Source: DLKC01 sp002478885 | Lineage (GTDB): Bacteria > Bacteroidota > Bacteroidia > Chitinophagales > Chitinophagaceae | DNA length: 64,000 bases | Assembly: GCA_046329585.1 (NCBI GenBank) | Contig: JAXLUI010000001.1 | Location: 3,286,001 to 3,350,000 of the forward strand | Direction of reading: 5' to 3' | Shown: piece after piece, positions 44,348-53,223 of the stretch | Layout of the letters: each line of letters opens with the position of its first letter | Position numbering within the stretch: the stretch's first letter is position 1 | The notes under the pieces: model-generated | Database searches by the model: none | Told to the model about the DNA's origin: nothing | Seen by the model: the letters and a program-made list of their open reading frames with translations, nothing else | Translations under genes and position numbers: made by a program

Positions 44348-45538
44348 ATGTTGAAGCTTCCGATATATTTAGACAATAATGCAACCACGGCAGTTGATCC
44401 GGCGGTGCTTGAAGCAATGCTTCCCTACTTTAATGTCCACTTTGGAAATGCAGCCAGCCGCAGTCATTCTTTTGGCTGGTATGCAGAAGAAGCCGTTGAA
44501 TATGCCAGGGAACAAGTTGCAAAACTAATCGGAGCTGAAACAAAAGAGATTATTTTCACGAGCGGCGCAACAGAGTCTGATAACCTTGCTATCAAAGGCG
44601 TTTTTGAAACGTACAGCGGCAAAGGTAATCATATCATCACCTGTATTACGGAACACAAGGCTGTATTGGATACTTGCCATTACCTGGAAAAGCTTGGTGC
44701 AGAAGTGACTTACCTCCCCGTGCAGTCAAATGGGCTTATCAATATCGACGAACTTGAGTCTGCCATAAAAACGAATACGATTTTGATATCGGTCATGTAT
44801 GCGAATAACGAGACCGGCGTGCTTCAACCGATAAAGCAAATCAGTGCTATCGCAAAACGGCATAACGTCTTATTTTTTACCGATGCAACACAGGCGGTAG
44901 GAAAAGTGCCGGTTGATGTGCAGGATGATGGCATTGACATACTTGCGTTAAGCGCTCACAAAATGTACGGTCCAAAAGCTGTTGGTGCTTTATATGTACG
45001 CCGTAAAAACCCGCGGGTTAAACTTTCAGCGCAAATCCACGGCGGCGGACACGAAAAAGGCATGCGAAGTGGAACCCTTAACATACCCGGCATTGTAGCC
45101 CTAGGCAAAGCGTGCGAAATTTGCCGCCTGCAAATGCAATTCGATTTTCTGCGCGTGAAAACTTTGCGCGACAAACTCGAGTATGCCTTACTTGGCCTTG
45201 AAGAAACCTTTCTTAATGGCGATCCAGAACAACGCCTGCCTCATGTCAGCAATATCTCTTTTAAATATGTAGAAGGTGACGGACTGCTCATGGCACTTAG
45301 TAAAACCATTGCCGTGTCATCCGGATCGGCATGCACTTCTGCATCTATTGAACCAAGCTATGTTTTAAAAGCTATGGGTGTTGATGATGATCTCGCCCAC
45401 AGTACTATCCGGTTTGGATTGGGTAAGTTTACAACGGAAGAAGAGATCGACTATGCAATTGAGCAGGTAACCGGCACGGTAAATAAACTGCGTGCCCTTA
45501 ACCCACTTTGGATAACGCATAAAGAAAGCATCGCTTAA
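44348..45538 (+). CDS. Cysteine desulfurase (IscS/NifS family)
   Basis: This 396-residue PLP enzyme takes sulfur from cysteine for Fe-S clusters and tRNA thiolation. It opens with PIYLDNNATTAVDPAVLEAM, has FTSGATESDNLAIKG, the PLP lysine in LALSAHKMYGPKAVGALYV near residue 205, and the persulfide Cys in VSSGSACTSASIEPSYVLKAMG near residue 330. The long loop around that Cys places it in the IscS-like group. No isc partner genes are adjacent; it converges with xth. Confidence 0.94.
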   Translation: MLKLPIYLDNNATTAVDPAVLEAMLPYFNVHFGNAASRSHSFGWYAEEAVEYAREQVAKLIGAETKEIIFTSGATESDNLAIKGVFETYSGKGNHIITCITEHKAVLDTCHYLEKLGAEVTYLPVQSNGLINIDELESAIKTNTILISVMYANNETGVLQPIKQISAIAKRHNVLFFTDATQAVGKVPVDVQDDGIDILALSAHKMYGPKAVGALYVRRKNPRVKLSAQIHGGGHEKGMRSGTLNIPGIVALGKACEICRLQMQFDFLRVKTLRDKLEYALLGLEETFLNGDPEQRLPHVSNISFKYVEGDGLLMALSKTIAVSSGSACTSASIEPSYVLKAMGVDDDLAHSTIRFGLGKFTTEEEIDYAIEQVTGTVNKLRALNPLWITHKESIA

Positions 45539-45573
45539 TACAAACGACCGGCGGCCTTAAATCGTATAAGCAC

Positions 45574-46356
45574 TTAAATATATTTATAGTCAAGTTCAAT
45601 CCATACCGGCCCGTGATCACTGGTTTTTTCCCAGCCACGTACCTGTCGGTCTACGCCGGCTTTTAGCAGTCGGTCACTTACCGCAGGACTTAATAAAAAA
45701 TGATCTATACGCAGCCCGGCATTGCGCTCGTAAGCATTCCTGAAATAATCCCAAAAAGTGTAGATGGTTTCATCAGGATACAATTTTCTTATTGCATCAG
45801 TCCAACCCTGATCTACCAACTTCTTAAAAGCAGCGCGTGTTTCCGGCCTGAACAATGCATCATCAACCCAACGCTCGGGTTTGTATACATCTTTTTCTGT
45901 TGGCATTACATTATAATCGCCAGTGAGTACAACGGGCTTGCCCGATTGCAGCAATTGCGCTGCATGCTTTGTAAACCGCTCAAACCACTGTAGTTTATAA
46001 TCGAATTTTGGCCCTGGTGCAGGGTTGCCATTTGGCAGGTAAAGACAGCCGATGATCAAGCCGTTTACACTGGCTTCAATGTAACGGCTGTGAAGGTCTT
46101 CTTCATCACCGGGCAATACACGGCGAATCTCCTGTGGTTTTTCATTGCGCGATAAAATGGCCACCCCGTTCCAGCTTTTTTGCCCGTGCCAAATGGCCTC
46201 GTAACCGGCATTGAGAATTGCTTGTTCGGGAAAATTTTCCTGTGGTGCTTTCAGTTCCTGCAGGCATGCAATATCAGGCTTGGTTTCTTCGAGCCAGCGC
46301 AGCAGCACGGGCAGCCTGCCATTTACGCCATTCACATTATAGGTAGCTATTTTCAT
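45574..46356 (-). CDS. xth: Exodeoxyribonuclease III
   Basis: This 260-residue AP endonuclease/3'-exonuclease repairs abasic sites. It has MKIATYNVNGVNGRL at the start, ACLQELKAPQENFP with the metal Glu, VVLTGDYNVMPTEKDVYKP with catalytic Asp/Asn, FWDYFRNAYERNAGLRIDHFLLSP and TSDHGPVWIELD at the end. The ATG at 46356 fits the family N-terminus; longer in-frame extension to 46530 runs into a repeat unit. Confidence 0.95.
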   Translation of the reverse strand: MKIATYNVNGVNGRLPVLLRWLEETKPDIACLQELKAPQENFPEQAILNAGYEAIWHGQKSWNGVAILSRNEKPQEIRRVLPGDEEDLHSRYIEASVNGLIIGCLYLPNGNPAPGPKFDYKLQWFERFTKHAAQLLQSGKPVVLTGDYNVMPTEKDVYKPERWVDDALFRPETRAAFKKLVDQGWTDAIRKLYPDETIYTFWDYFRNAYERNAGLRIDHFLLSPAVSDRLLKAGVDRQVRGWEKTSDHGPVWIELDYKYI

Positions 46357-46421
46357 GCGTCTAGATTTTGTGAAAACGAAATTCGGTATAAAAGAAACCT
46401 GTTCGAATGCTGGGCATATAT

Positions 46422-46633
46422 TTTTTGATCCCGGCTTTTGAATAAGCATTAAGCTTTTCTTGCGTCGCACTCTTGTACAATTAGCCAGAAATTCAGCAAA
46501 GTCGGAAAGGACCGAAAGCCATTCCCACAACGATAAACTGCTTTCGGACTTTGGTTTCCCCGACTTATGTTCTGCAGTACAAGAGTGCGACGCAACAGTT
46601 GATGCTATGAAAATCTAAAGCCGGCTACAAAAA
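46422..46633. repeat. Interspersed repeat, head-to-head pair (copies 15a and 15b)
   Basis: This is one of the best preserved pairs. TTTTTTGATCCCGGCTTTT is followed by GCATTAAGCTTTTC and the core TTGCGTCGCACTCTTGTAC at 46460-46478. The right core GTACAAGAGTGCGACGCAA at 46577-46595 is its exact complement and is followed by CAGTTGATGC and AAAGCCGGCTACAAAAA. The 98-base interior has its own inverted segments (CGAAAGC with GCTTTCG, AGTCGG with CCGACT). Confidence 0.88.
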
Positions 46634-48658
46634 TTAATACTGAATTAGTCTTTGCACATAATCATGCAATCTTGTTTTTGCTAGGAAGATTTTTTCTAAT
46701 TCCATGTTGAAAGGAATAGGCGTATCGAGCGAGGCGCAACGCATAATCGGGGCATCGAGCAGTTGAAAACAATGCTCGCTGATCCATGCGCTAACCTCCC
46801 CGCCAATGCCACCAATGAGCGTGTCTTCATGCAATAGCAACACTTTGCCTGTTCTTGCAACTGCGGCTTTAATGGCATCGTAGTCGAGCGGTAATAGAGT
46901 ACGGAGATCAAGTATATCGATAGAAATTTCGTTATGTAGCTGCGCATATTCCAAAGCCCAATGCACGCCGCTTCCATAAGTAATAATGCTTATGTCGGTT
47001 CCTTCCTGCACATGTTTTGCTTTGCCGATTTCGACCTCGTAGTAATCTTCCGGAACATGGCCACTCACGCTTCTGTACAATGCTTTGTGTTCAAAAAAAA
47101 TCACAGGGTTTGGATCATTGATTGCCGCGATGATGAGGCCTTTTGCATCAAACGGTGTGGATGGGTAAACAACTTTTAAACCTGGCGTATGAACAAACCA
47201 TGCTTCATTACTTTGAGAATGAAATGGCCCCGCACCAACGCCGGCACCCGATGGCATGCGAATGACCACGTCGGCATTTTGCCCCCAGCGATAGTGAATC
47301 TTGGCAAGATTGTTAATAATCTGGTTAAAGCCTACGGTTACAAAATCGGCAAACTGCATTTCCATCATGCTTTTAAACCCTTCAAGCGAAAGGCCGAGTG
47401 CGCTGCCAACGATTGCACTTTCACAAAGGGGTGTATTGCGTACACGTTCTTTGCCAAAATCGTTTACAAAGCCTTCGGTTATCTTGAATGCGCCACCGTA
47501 TTCGGCTATATCCTGCCCCATAAGTACAAGGTTATCGTGTTGCTGCATACTTTGGTGAAGGCCTTCTTTTATAGCATCTATATAGCGAATGCCCTCACGG
47601 GTTACGGTATTGACTTTTGAAATTGCTACTGAACTATCAAAGATTTTTGATTCAAATTTTTTGTTTTCAATTGCCAGCTTTGGCGCGTATAAATCACCAA
47701 GTTCTTCTGCCGGATCAGGTTTTATTTCATCGGCCGCAAAGGCGATTTTCCATTCATCATCTATCAGTTGTTTTATTTCATCCCTCGTTTGCTGAATAAA
47801 TTGTTCATTGGCGATATCGAATTGCAGAAGGTAATTTTCGAAATTCGCGACCGGGTCTCTTTGCCCCCACTCTTCAAATAATGCTGCCGGAACATATTTG
47901 GTACCACTGGCTTCTTCGTGCCCCCGCATACGAAAGGTCATACACTCCACGAGGTATGGTTTCTGTTCGCGGATGCAATAATCGCGTACCCCTTTTATAG
48001 TGTCGAGCACTGAAAGAATATTGTTGCCATCGATGCGTACACCTTCCATTCCATAGCCTTTGGCACGCTCAACAAGGCTTTCGCAACGGTATTGTTCGTT
48101 TACCGGCGTACTTAATCCATAGCCATTATTTTCAATAACAAATATTACCGGAAGGCCCCATACCGCGGCCACGTTCAACGCCTCATGGAAGTCGCCTTCG
48201 CTGGTGCCGCCGTCGCCGGTAAATGCAAGCGAAACTTTATTTTCCTTTTTCAGTTTATAGGCGAGTGCTACTCCGTCTGCGATTGCGAGTTGAGGGCCAA
48301 GATGCGAGATCATGCCGCAGATATAATGTTCCTTCGTACCGAAATGAAAGCTCCTTTCGCGGCCTTTGCTATAACTGTCTTTGTTGCCCTGCCATTGCAT
48401 GAACAATTTATGTAATGGCATATTGCGGCTGCTGAAAACGCCGAGGTTTCGATGCAACGGCATTATCCATTCGTCACCTTGTAAAGCAAGTGTACACCCA
48501 ACCGCAATAGCTTCCTGCCCGATCCCACTGAACCATTTACTTACCCTCCCCTGCCTGAGTAGTAAAAGCATTTTTTCTTCGATAAGCCTGGGTAACAGCA
48601 ATTTTTTATAAATGAAAAGTAACTCGTCTGTGGAGAGGTTTTTTCTGTCGAAATACAT
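46634..48658 (-). CDS. Fused E1 alpha/beta 2-oxoacid dehydrogenase
   Basis: This 674-residue protein joins both E1 subunits of a branched-chain or pyruvate-type 2-oxoacid dehydrogenase. The alpha half (to about 330) has SGIGQEAIAVG, the TPP motif FTGDGGTSEGDFHEALNVAAVWGLPVIFVIENNGYG, and RMRGHEEASGTKY. The beta half (from about 350) has DAIKEGLHQSMQQHDNLVLMGQDIAEYGGAF, MPSGAGVGAGPFHSQSNEAWF and LLLHEDTLIGGIGGEV. E2 and E3 subunits are not nearby. Branched-chain substrates are plausible with the epimerase and acyl-CoA dehydrogenase in this window. The fused form is common in Bacteroidota. Confidence 0.92.
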   Translation of the reverse strand: MYFDRKNLSTDELLFIYKKLLLPRLIEEKMLLLLRQGRVSKWFSGIGQEAIAVGCTLALQGDEWIMPLHRNLGVFSSRNMPLHKLFMQWQGNKDSYSKGRERSFHFGTKEHYICGMISHLGPQLAIADGVALAYKLKKENKVSLAFTGDGGTSEGDFHEALNVAAVWGLPVIFVIENNGYGLSTPVNEQYRCESLVERAKGYGMEGVRIDGNNILSVLDTIKGVRDYCIREQKPYLVECMTFRMRGHEEASGTKYVPAALFEEWGQRDPVANFENYLLQFDIANEQFIQQTRDEIKQLIDDEWKIAFAADEIKPDPAEELGDLYAPKLAIENKKFESKIFDSSVAISKVNTVTREGIRYIDAIKEGLHQSMQQHDNLVLMGQDIAEYGGAFKITEGFVNDFGKERVRNTPLCESAIVGSALGLSLEGFKSMMEMQFADFVTVGFNQIINNLAKIHYRWGQNADVVIRMPSGAGVGAGPFHSQSNEAWFVHTPGLKVVYPSTPFDAKGLIIAAINDPNPVIFFEHKALYRSVSGHVPEDYYEVEIGKAKHVQEGTDISIITYGSGVHWALEYAQLHNEISIDILDLRTLLPLDYDAIKAAVARTGKVLLLHEDTLIGGIGGEVSAWISEHCFQLLDAPIMRCASLDTPIPFNMELEKIFLAKTRLHDYVQRLIQY

Positions 48659-48921
48659 GGCGGCAATTCTTTTAGACTATTGCGAAGATAGTAGTAAATA
48701 ATGCTGCTGCAGCCAATTGGTTTTGCCGTAAAACAGGCGGTGAAAAATCACGCTTAATAATGGTAGTTGTACGTAATACGACGGTGTTGAACAAGACGAT
48801 CTTGCAGCCGTTTTTAAACACATCCCTACAATTCGGTATTGCTGTAGGGGTTGCAGAATTAGAAATTTGCAAATCAAAAAACATTAAAATACCTTTTAAT
48901 CAAACCAAATAATAACTCCCC

Positions 48922-50931
48922 ATGAAAAAGTCAATGCTAATTTTTGTTTTAGCCATAACGGCAAAAACCTATGTGCTAAACGCACAGAATATTTTTCCTG
49001 CTTCTGGTAATACCGGCATAGGTACATTAAGTCCGGCAGCGAGTCTACAGGTAATAGGTACATCCCGGTTTGGAAGTGCCGGCAATTATGCCCAATTCGC
49101 CACCAACGGCCAACTTAGTTTTACAGGCACTGCCGGCTATAGCGTTGCTGGTAATAGATACGCATTTAGTTACAGTGGCAATCCTAATTACGGGCTATTT
49201 TTTAATTCTACCCTAACGCAATATGAGTTTCGCGATGGAAACGCTGTTCCCCGTTTTTATGTAAATGCTAACAATGGCAACGGTGTATTCTCTGGTAATT
49301 TAAAAATCGGGGCTTATACATTGCCCGCGACTGATGGCTTAAGTGGCCAGGTACTTACAACCAACGGTTTGGGGGCGGTCACATGGTCGGCCATACCGAC
49401 TAACGACTGGAGCCTTACCGGAAACGGCGGTACATCTGCTTTAACTAATTTTATCGGAACCAAAGATGCTGTTGATTTTGTTGCCAGGACAAATAATATC
49501 GAACGGCTTAGGATCAAGTCAACGGGAGCTTCCAACTTCGCCGGCTTTCTTGGCGTAAATGGAACTGCGGCAGACACTGCAGTTTTAAAAGTAAATGCGG
49601 CGGGTTTGTATACGGGTATCGTAGTATCGGACCCTGGGAATAAAAATGTTTTATACAGCGTAAAGTCCGGCGACAATAATGGAATTTATATCATGAACAG
49701 TAACACCTCTGCTATCGCATCGGTGATCAAAGCCGTATCAAAATCAAACGCACGGGCAATCGAAGGTGTAAGCGATTATGCAGGCGTTGGTGTTTACGGT
49801 GTGGCCAATTACGGCGCCGGAGTTTATGGCGAAGACGGCGGCAGCGGAAATGGGGTTTCGGGCTATGGCAATACCGGGGTAGGTGTTGCTGGCTCCACCG
49901 GCGCAGGATTTGCCGGTATATATGGTTATAATAACGATTTGGGCGAAGGTGTTTATGGTCTTAGCTCGTATGGCATCGGTGTATATGGCGTTGGTGCAAC
50001 CCAAGGCGTTTACGGGTCAAGTACATCAGGAGTAGGAGTGTATGGTTCAAGTAGCGCAGGCTCTGTTGCGGGCGGTTATGCCGGCAAGTTTGTTTCGTCT
50101 GCATACCGCGGCATATATGTTTCGAGCGCTACAGGCTGGTATGCCGGCTATTTCTCCGGCGATGTCTACGCCACGGGGGTGTTTCAAAGTTCCGATGCCC
50201 GGCTTAAGAAAAATATAAAAGATGTAGCCGGTGCCATGGACATCATTAACCGGCTTCAACCGAAGAATTACGAGTTCCGTAAAGACGGTATTTTCGCCAG
50301 TATGCACCTACCGACGGGTAACCACTACGGGCTGCTGGCACAGGATGTAGAGAAAATATTACCGGGTATTGTAAAGCAGGAGCAGTTCACAACAAGGGAC
50401 AATAGTCTTCCGCAAACTTATACAGGGCCTACAAAGGATGGAAAATTAAAAAAGCAGGAAGGGCCCATTGCCGAACCCATGGATGTGAAAGCGGTGAACT
50501 ATACGGAACTAATACCATTAATGATTAAAGGCATGCAGGAGCAAGACAAAATCATCAAAGAACAATCTGCAAAGATTGACGCATTGACACAGTTTGTTGA
50601 AAAGTTGTCGGCCAAACAAGTTACACAGGCAACTGCAGATGCGAGTGTCGCCAGTTCAATTAATATCAGCAACGCAAAGCTCGAACAGAATGTGCCAAAT
50701 CCTTTGTCTGCAACAACAACCATCCGTTACTTTATTCCTGCCGGCGTGGTAAAAGCGCAACTGTTAATAAATAGTAACACCGGCGTAACTATTAAACAGG
50801 TGGCGCTGAATAACTCCGGCAATGGCGTTTTAAATATCGATGCCTCAACACTCAGTTCTGGTACATATACCTATACACTGGTGCTCGATGGTAAAGCCGT
50901 TGAAACAAAGAAAATGCTCGTCGTTAAATAA
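48922..50931 (+). CDS. T9SS-exported fibre protein with S74 chaperone domain
   Basis: This 669-residue protein has a signal peptide (cut near VLNAQ), an N-terminal beta region, a central glycine-rich stretch (about residues 280-400) of repeats like GVGVYGVANYGAGVYGEDG, then a peptidase S74 intramolecular chaperone: GVFQSSDARLKKNIKDV, where Ser-Asp is the usual self-cleavage site, and YGLLAQDVEKILP. A helical segment (IKGMQEQDKIIKEQSAKIDALTQFVEKL) follows, then a T9SS sorting domain (LEQNVPNPLSATTTIRYF to the end). S74 domains trimerise phage tail fibres and then cut. Here the T9SS domain follows the chaperone, so a surface trimer is likely. A terminator lies just downstream. Confidence 0.88.
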   Translation: MKKSMLIFVLAITAKTYVLNAQNIFPASGNTGIGTLSPAASLQVIGTSRFGSAGNYAQFATNGQLSFTGTAGYSVAGNRYAFSYSGNPNYGLFFNSTLTQYEFRDGNAVPRFYVNANNGNGVFSGNLKIGAYTLPATDGLSGQVLTTNGLGAVTWSAIPTNDWSLTGNGGTSALTNFIGTKDAVDFVARTNNIERLRIKSTGASNFAGFLGVNGTAADTAVLKVNAAGLYTGIVVSDPGNKNVLYSVKSGDNNGIYIMNSNTSAIASVIKAVSKSNARAIEGVSDYAGVGVYGVANYGAGVYGEDGGSGNGVSGYGNTGVGVAGSTGAGFAGIYGYNNDLGEGVYGLSSYGIGVYGVGATQGVYGSSTSGVGVYGSSSAGSVAGGYAGKFVSSAYRGIYVSSATGWYAGYFSGDVYATGVFQSSDARLKKNIKDVAGAMDIINRLQPKNYEFRKDGIFASMHLPTGNHYGLLAQDVEKILPGIVKQEQFTTRDNSLPQTYTGPTKDGKLKKQEGPIAEPMDVKAVNYTELIPLMIKGMQEQDKIIKEQSAKIDALTQFVEKLSAKQVTQATADASVASSINISNAKLEQNVPNPLSATTTIRYFIPAGVVKAQLLINSNTGVTIKQVALNNSGNGVLNIDASTLSSGTYTYTLVLDGKAVETKKMLVVK

Positions 50932-50954
50932 ACCACAGCAAGCCTTGTAAAAAA

Positions 50955-50990
50955 GAAAAGAGCCGTAAGAATATGCGGCTCTTTTCTTTT
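50955..50990 (+). terminator. Strong intrinsic terminator after the fibre gene
   Basis: GAAAAGAGCCG at 50955-50965 and CGGCTCTTTTC at 50976-50986 form a perfect 11-bp stem with a 10-base loop, followed by TTTT. It lies 24 bases after the stop codon and could work in both directions. Confidence 0.88.
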
Positions 50991-50999
50991 AGTGTTATG

Positions 51000-51054
51000 T
51001 TTTGGTGATCGGCTGCATAGGCGCTGTCAGCATCTTTGCGTCGCACACTTCAGG
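51000..51054 (+). repeat. Interspersed repeat, single degenerate unit (copy 16)
   Basis: TTTTGGTGATCGGCTGC leads to GTCAGCATC and the core TTGCGTCGCACACTTCAGG at 51036-51054; the inner GTAC end is changed. It lies between the fibre terminator and the lipid kinase gene. Confidence 0.72.
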
Positions 51055-51206
51055 GCCTTCTCAATACCGCTCATCCGGGGTTTGGGCAACGCCTTATTGG
51101 TGTATTGCTAAAGGTTTCCTGTCATCATTAAATAATTCCGGCTATATACTAACTCCATATTTTTGCGCTGCCATATATTATTGCCGTAATAAGATTAACA
51201 TGCCAT

Positions 51207-52148
51207 ATGAAAAGGAATATCCTGTTTCTGGTGAACCCTATATCCGGCGGCGCAAAAAAAGATGCCGCATTAAAACAAATAGAAAAGATTTTTACAGCTA
51301 AAAAAATTCCGTTCCAGTTTTACCCAACCAACGCCCGTGGAGATTATGAGGCGCTTAAAGGGAAAATTCATAGCGAAACTATATCAGATGTTGTTATAAT
51401 TGGCGGTGATGGTACAGTAAACCAGGCGGTGCACGCCCTGCACCAGGAGCCCGTGAAATTTGGTATTATTCCGTTTGGAAGTGGTAACGGTTTCGCATTT
51501 GCTGCGGGTATATCAAAAAGTCTATTGAAAGCGGCAGATGTAATCCTTGCAAACCGCTCCCAAAAGGTAGATGCTTTTAGCGTAAACAAACATTTTTCCT
51601 GCATGCTTAGTGGCCTGGGTTTCGATGCTAAAGTCGCACACGATTTTGCCAGCAAAGCAAAAAGGGGACTTATAACATACACTCAGCAAAGTGTACTTAA
51701 TTTTTTCAAAGCGCAGCCTTTTCAGTTCGAGCTCGTTCACGACGATCTCACGTTTTTTACCGAAGCATTTTTTATCAGCGTAGCCAATGGTAATCAGTTT
51801 GGCAATAATGTAACCATCGCACCAAAGGCCCGTTTGAACGATGGATTACTTGATGTGGTTATAGTTCAAAAAATGAATAAAGCTAAACTGCCGTTTGCGG
51901 TGTTAAAACAAATGCGCGGTAATAATCACCTGCAGCAGTTCGTGGAAGACATGACAAAGAAAAACGTCATTTATTTTCAAACACCAGCTATCACCATCAA
52001 GAATCTTAAATATGCACCGCTGCATATCGATGGTGAACCCGTTGAGACTTCCGCAGAGATTGGCTTCAGCATCATTAAAGACTGTTTTGAATTATTAATG
52101 CCTGTGAAAAATTCTGCGACCAACTTACAGGCATCGCCTGCATTATAA
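51207..52148 (+). CDS. Diacylglycerol kinase-family lipid kinase
   Basis: This 313-residue protein has the DAGK catalytic fold: LFLVNPISGGAKKDAALKQIEKIF at the start, VVIIGGDGTVNQAVHALHQ with the GGDGT nucleotide site near residue 70, FGIIPFGSGNGFAFAAG, and a C-terminal beta domain with IAPKARLNDGLLDVVIV and HIDGEPVETSAEI. It phosphorylates a lipid such as diacylglycerol or a sphingoid base; Bacteroidota make sphingolipids, so either is possible. The ATG at 51207 is the natural start. A TATTTTTG box lies at 51158-51165. Confidence 0.9.
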   Translation: MKRNILFLVNPISGGAKKDAALKQIEKIFTAKKIPFQFYPTNARGDYEALKGKIHSETISDVVIIGGDGTVNQAVHALHQEPVKFGIIPFGSGNGFAFAAGISKSLLKAADVILANRSQKVDAFSVNKHFSCMLSGLGFDAKVAHDFASKAKRGLITYTQQSVLNFFKAQPFQFELVHDDLTFFTEAFFISVANGNQFGNNVTIAPKARLNDGLLDVVIVQKMNKAKLPFAVLKQMRGNNHLQQFVEDMTKKNVIYFQTPAITIKNLKYAPLHIDGEPVETSAEIGFSIIKDCFELLMPVKNSATNLQASPAL

Positions 52149-52275
52149 AATATTAAACTGCAGGCAACCACTTAACGCTTCTTTGCTGTTTATTCTCCTT
52201 AAAGTATAATTTTAATATGCTATATCAGAATAGTATCATAATTTCCTTGTATTGTTAACCTAAAATAATAACGAT

Positions 52276-53175
52276 ATGAAAAAAATAGTTACCACCCTCT
52301 TTGCAATTTGTTTTATTTATTGTTCGTGCTTGGCGACCACCATTGTAATTACAGTAAAGAATTACCAATTCTCACCTGCTAACGTAAATGCGCTTGTTGG
52401 AGATGTTATTCAATGGAAATGGTCAAGTGGCACTCATACTACAACTTCAACAAATATTCCTATTGGTGCAGCATCCTGGGATAAGAACATTACATCAACC
52501 ACTACTACTTATTCTTATACCTTAACCGTTGCAGGCACCTATAATTACGTATGCACTCCTCACCAGGACTTTGGTATGGTAGGCACACTGAATGTTACGA
52601 ACGCTCTTCCGGTAACACTTACTTCATTCACAGCGGCTCCTGCGAAACTCAATACAGCATTGCTTGCATGGGTAACCGCCAAAGAAGAAAACACCAGTTA
52701 TTTCGCGATTAAAAGAAGTAACGACGGAAGAAACTTTTCAGAGATAGGAAGAGTGGACGCAGTTGGAAATTCATCATTGGTACAACAATACAGCTTTGCC
52801 GATAATAATCTTGGCACAACCGATCCCTACTTGTATTATTCACTAGAGATAGTTGATAAAGATGGAAGAAAGGAAAGCTCGAAGATTATTGCCTTTAAAA
52901 ATAATGCAGTCACTTCAAAACTGATCAGGAATATTAGCCCTAACCCGGTAAGCCTTCCCGGTCATCTGATGCTGCAATTCTGGTCCGATAAAACCGGAAC
53001 ATTAAATGCGAAAGTATTCAGCGGCGAAGGCAAACTTGTGCTGAATCAGGACATGGGCGCTGATGTTGGCCTCAATAATGGTCATATCCACCTTGGCGAC
53101 CTTATGCCGGGAGTATACAATATCGTATTCACGATGGATGGCAAAAAGGAAACTTATAAAGTGGTGCTCCAATAA
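52276..53175 (+). CDS. T9SS-exported cupredoxin (plastocyanin/azurin-like) protein
   Basis: This 299-residue protein has a signal peptide (cut near CLA) and a cupredoxin domain to about residue 110. Type I copper ligands are visible in order: His in SSGTHTTTS, then Cys, His and Met in NYVCTPHQDFGMVGTLNV. A linker resembling an Ig/fibronectin-like region (VTLTSFTAAPAKLNTALLAW) common in T9SS cargo follows, and a C-terminal sorting domain (ISPNPVSLPGHLML to KETYKVVLQ). It may carry electrons or bind copper at the cell surface. A strong terminator follows 11 bases after the stop. Confidence 0.88.
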   Translation: MKKIVTTLFAICFIYCSCLATTIVITVKNYQFSPANVNALVGDVIQWKWSSGTHTTTSTNIPIGAASWDKNITSTTTTYSYTLTVAGTYNYVCTPHQDFGMVGTLNVTNALPVTLTSFTAAPAKLNTALLAWVTAKEENTSYFAIKRSNDGRNFSEIGRVDAVGNSSLVQQYSFADNNLGTTDPYLYYSLEIVDKDGRKESSKIIAFKNNAVTSKLIRNISPNPVSLPGHLMLQFWSDKTGTLNAKVFSGEGKLVLNQDMGADVGLNNGHIHLGDLMPGVYNIVFTMDGKKETYKVVLQ

Positions 53176-53186
53176 TCAACAGTTAT

Positions 53187-53223
53187 AAAAAAGTGCGGCT
53201 GATATAACCAGCCGCACTTTTTA
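53187..53223. terminator. Bidirectional terminator between convergent genes
   Basis: AAAAAGTGCGGCT and AGCCGCACTTTTT (53188-53200 and 53210-53222) form a long stem with T-runs on both strands. It follows the cupredoxin stop at 53175 and overlaps the stop codon of the reductase gene at 53221-53223, serving both. Confidence 0.88.
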
